Assembly: GCA_023432235.1 (NCBI GenBank)
Contig: JAEYUX010000094.1
Location: 1 to 6,484, forward strand
Length of the DNA stretch: 6,484 nt
Direction of reading: 5' to 3'
Source of the DNA: Actinomycetes bacterium
GTDB taxonomy: Bacteria > Actinomycetota > Actinomycetes > Actinomycetales > Demequinaceae
Part shown: positions 4,782-6,484 of the stretch, piece after piece
How positions within the stretch are numbered: position 1 is the stretch's first letter
How the letters are laid out: each line of letters opens with the position of its first letter
Translations under genes and position numbers: made by a program
Notes under the pieces: model-generated
Databases searched by the model: none
Seen by the model: the letters and a program-made list of their open reading frames with translations, nothing else
What the model was told of the DNA's origin: nothing

Positions 4782-6071
4782 ATGACGCGGCCCACGGACA
4801 GCGGTGATCTTCTCAAGTGCACGTTCTGCGGTAAGACGCAGAAGCAGGTGCGCAAGTTGATCGCTGGTCCTGCCGTGTACATCTGCGATGAGTGCATCGG
4901 GCTGTGCAACGAGATTCTCGACGAGGAGTTTGCGGAGGCGGCTGAGGCGGAGTTCACCGACCTCCCCAAGCCGCGCGAGATCTTCAATTTCCTTGGCGAA
5001 TACGTCGTGGGCCAGGACCCAGCGAAGCGGGCGCTCGCGGTTGCCGTCTACAACCACTACAAGCGTGTGCGCGCGGGTGGGGTCAAGAGCGACGATGGCA
5101 TCGAGATCGCCAAGTCGAACGTCCTGTTCATCGGACCCACGGGCTGTGGCAAGACGTATCTCGCGCAGACTCTCGCGAAGATGCTCAACGTGCCTTTCGC
5201 GATCGCGGATGCGACGGCGCTTACCGAAGCCGGCTATGTGGGCGAGGACGTCGAGAACATCCTCCTCAAGTTGCTGCAGGCCGCGGACTACGACGTTGAG
5301 AAGGCTCAGCGTGGCATCGTCTACATCGATGAGATTGACAAGGTGGCCCGCAAGGCCGAAAACCCGTCGATCACGCGAGACGTCTCCGGTGAAGGCGTAC
5401 AGCAAGCACTCCTGAAGATTCTTGAAGGCACCACGGCCTCAGTGCCGCCGCAGGGTGGGCGCAAGCATCCTCACCAAGAGTTCATCCAGATCGACACCAC
5501 CGATGTGCTGTTCATCCTCGGTGGTGCCTTTGCGGGTCTCGAAGAGATCATCAGCTCGCGAGTAGGTCGCCAGGGCATCGGCTTCGGTGCCCAGCTGAAG
5601 GAGTCGGACAACTCGGATCTGTTTGAAAAGGTAACGCCGGCGGACCTTCACAAGTTTGGCCTCATCCCCGAGTTCATCGGGCGTATGCCAGTCATTGCGA
5701 CGGTGTCGCCTCTTGACGTCGAGGCGATGGTGTCGATCCTTTCCGAGCCGAAGAACGCACTCATCCGTCAGTACCAGCGAATGTTCGAGCTTGACGGTGT
5801 GGACCTCGTCTTTGAGGACGACGCCGTGCGGGCGATCGCCGAACAGGCCCTCGCGCGCGGCACGGGTGCGCGTGGACTGCGCGCAATCCTCGAAGAGGTC
5901 CTTCAAGAGACGATGTTCGAGGTGCCGGGCCGTGACGATGTGGCACGGGTTGTGGTGACCCGCGATGTCGTGGTGGACCGCGTCACGCCGTCGTTTATTG
6001 AGCGGGTGCTCGAGCCCGCTCCGGCCAAACCCGCGCGCGCCGAGGCCGAGCGTGACGAGGGTGCCGCCTAG
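4782..6071 (+). CDS. clpX: ATP-dependent Clp protease ATP-binding subunit ClpX
   Basis: A 429-residue AAA+ unfoldase of normal length. The N-terminal zinc-binding domain has CTFC (Cys13, Cys16) and CDEC (Cys35, Cys38) for dimerisation and adaptor or substrate binding. The AAA+ module has Walker A GPTGCGKT (118-125), pore loop GYVG (151-154), Walker B IVYIDEID (179-186), the RKH pore-entrance loop (227-229), the IGF loop that docks in ClpP (266-268), the arginine in EFIGRMP (Arg301) and sensor 2 GARGLR (Arg364). A short Ala/Glu-rich tail ends the protein. ClpX hexamers unfold tagged proteins with ATP and thread them into ClpP. It follows clpP2 after 74 bases that hold its own candidate promoter and ribosome-binding site, so it may be both co-transcribed and separately expressed. 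All key residues are intact. Confidence 0.97.
   Translation: MTRPTDSGDLLKCTFCGKTQKQVRKLIAGPAVYICDECIGLCNEILDEEFAEAAEAEFTDLPKPREIFNFLGEYVVGQDPAKRALAVAVYNHYKRVRAGGVKSDDGIEIAKSNVLFIGPTGCGKTYLAQTLAKMLNVPFAIADATALTEAGYVGEDVENILLKLLQAADYDVEKAQRGIVYIDEIDKVARKAENPSITRDVSGEGVQQALLKILEGTTASVPPQGGRKHPHQEFIQIDTTDVLFILGGAFAGLEEIISSRVGRQGIGFGAQLKESDNSDLFEKVTPADLHKFGLIPEFIGRMPVIATVSPLDVEAMVSILSEPKNALIRQYQRMFELDGVDLVFEDDAVRAIAEQALARGTGARGLRAILEEVLQETMFEVPGRDDVARVVVTRDVVVDRVTPSFIERVLEPAPAKPARAEAERDEGAA
6000..6021 (+). repeat. Inverted repeat inside the 3' end of clpX
   Basis: GAGCGGG (6000-6006) and CCCGCTC (6015-6021) pair perfectly across an 8-base loop, TGCTCGAG, with a possible extra T-G wobble. It is coding sequence 48 bases before the clpX stop and about 60 bases before the next gene. 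It could be an RNA structure or chance in GC-rich DNA. Confidence 0.3.
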
Positions 6072-6074
6072 TAT
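6069..6074 (+). promoter_or_regulatory. Candidate -10 element for a leaderless downstream gene, overlapping the clpX stop
   Basis: TAGTAT fits TANNNT and occupies exactly -12 to -7 relative to the A of ATG 6081, the classic geometry for a leaderless transcript. Its first three bases are the clpX TAG stop. No clear -35 is present around 6046-6051. Confidence 0.5.
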
Positions 6075-6080
6075 TCACGC

Positions 6081-6484
6081 ATGACTTACGCACCGGGTGA
6101 TGTCCCGTTCCATCCGTACGAACCCGAGCCCGAGCGTCGGCGCGTGCAGCCGCTCTACATCATCATGGCGGCTTCGGGATTGCTGTTCGTTGGTGTCCTC
6201 ATCGCCGTCCTCCTATGGATGAACGCTGGCTCGGCGCCGCGCGATGCGGCGAGCGATATGTACGACACGTATGCGGCACTCGCGGACGATGAAGCGCTGT
6301 GGGACTACGTGCCGCAGACTGAAGAAGGCGTGCACTACTACCAGGCTTTTCTCTTCAAACTCATGGACTTCAAGGTCGGCGAATCATTCGAGCGACTCAG
6401 TTCCGAGGAGTACGACGAACTTCGCGACCTCGAGAAGAGATTCTTGGCGCTGGAGGACCTCGACATCACGGTCGAGTTCACGCG
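6081..6484 (+). CDS. Hypothetical single-pass membrane protein (3' truncated by window)
   Basis: The frame is open from ATG 6081 to the end of the window, 134 codons, with no stop reached. A proline-rich, charged N-terminus (about residues 1-23, with EPEPERRRVQP) precedes one hydrophobic segment at about 25-47 (IIMAASGLLFVGVLIAVLLW). An acidic, aromatic-containing region follows (DMYDTYAALADDEALWDYVP, then YYQAFLFKL and an acidic helix EEYDELRDLEKRF). Arginines before and acidic residues after the segment predict a cytoplasmic N-terminus and an extracellular C-terminal domain. I recognise no named family; it could be a small anchored extracytoplasmic domain of the NTF2-like sort, but the visible part is too short to say. 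There is no Shine-Dalgarno sequence within 20 bases of the start, which fits leaderless translation. It is 9 bases after clpX. Confidence 0.75.
   Translation, partial: MTYAPGDVPFHPYEPEPERRRVQPLYIIMAASGLLFVGVLIAVLLWMNAGSAPRDAASDMYDTYAALADDEALWDYVPQTEEGVHYYQAFLFKLMDFKVGESFERLSSEEYDELRDLEKRFLALEDLDITVEFT

Overview
The window comes from a high-GC Gram-positive bacterium, an actinobacterium and possibly one of the Micrococcales. The reasons are the G+C-rich third codon positions throughout, GTG starts with strong Shine-Dalgarno sequences, TANNNT-type -10 elements, and the actinobacterial clpP1-clpP2-clpX arrangement. All six complete genes and both partial genes are on the + strand. I see no gene on the - strand, no tRNA or rRNA, no CRISPR array and no insertion sequence.

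Region 1 (1-3230) is a tightly packed catabolic operon. It holds the 3' part of a fused DhaK-DhaL kinase of the dihydroxyacetone/erythrulose kinase type, an RpiB-family sugar-phosphate isomerase, a 3-hydroxyacyl-CoA-dehydrogenase-fold NAD oxidoreductase, and an SMP-30/gluconolactonase-type lactonase. The first three genes are joined by ATGA stop/start overlaps and the fourth follows after 23 bases. Kinase plus isomerase is the signature of tetrulose (erythrulose) catabolism described in Mycobacterium smegmatis, where D-erythrulose is phosphorylated and then isomerised to D-erythrose 4-phosphate. The dehydrogenase and lactonase suggest an extra oxidative step acting on a sugar acid or lactone. 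The substrate cannot be fixed from sequence.

Region 2 (3231-3385) is a 155-base intergenic stretch. It begins just after a hairpin at the end of the lactonase gene and carries a candidate promoter plus the strong ribosome-binding site of clpP1.

Region 3 (3386-6071) encodes the housekeeping Clp protease: clpP1 and clpP2 (GTGA overlap, both with a full Ser-His-Asp triad), then clpX after a 74-base gap that holds its own candidate promoter. ClpP1 and ClpP2 together form the proteolytic chamber. ClpX unfolds substrates and feeds them in. The trigger factor gene that often precedes clpP1 in actinobacteria is not next to it here; the catabolic operon is.

Region 4 (6072-6484) holds the start of an unrecognised single-pass membrane protein that runs off the window. 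Its start codon lies exactly where a leaderless transcript would begin from a TAGTAT -10 element whose first three bases are the clpX stop codon.
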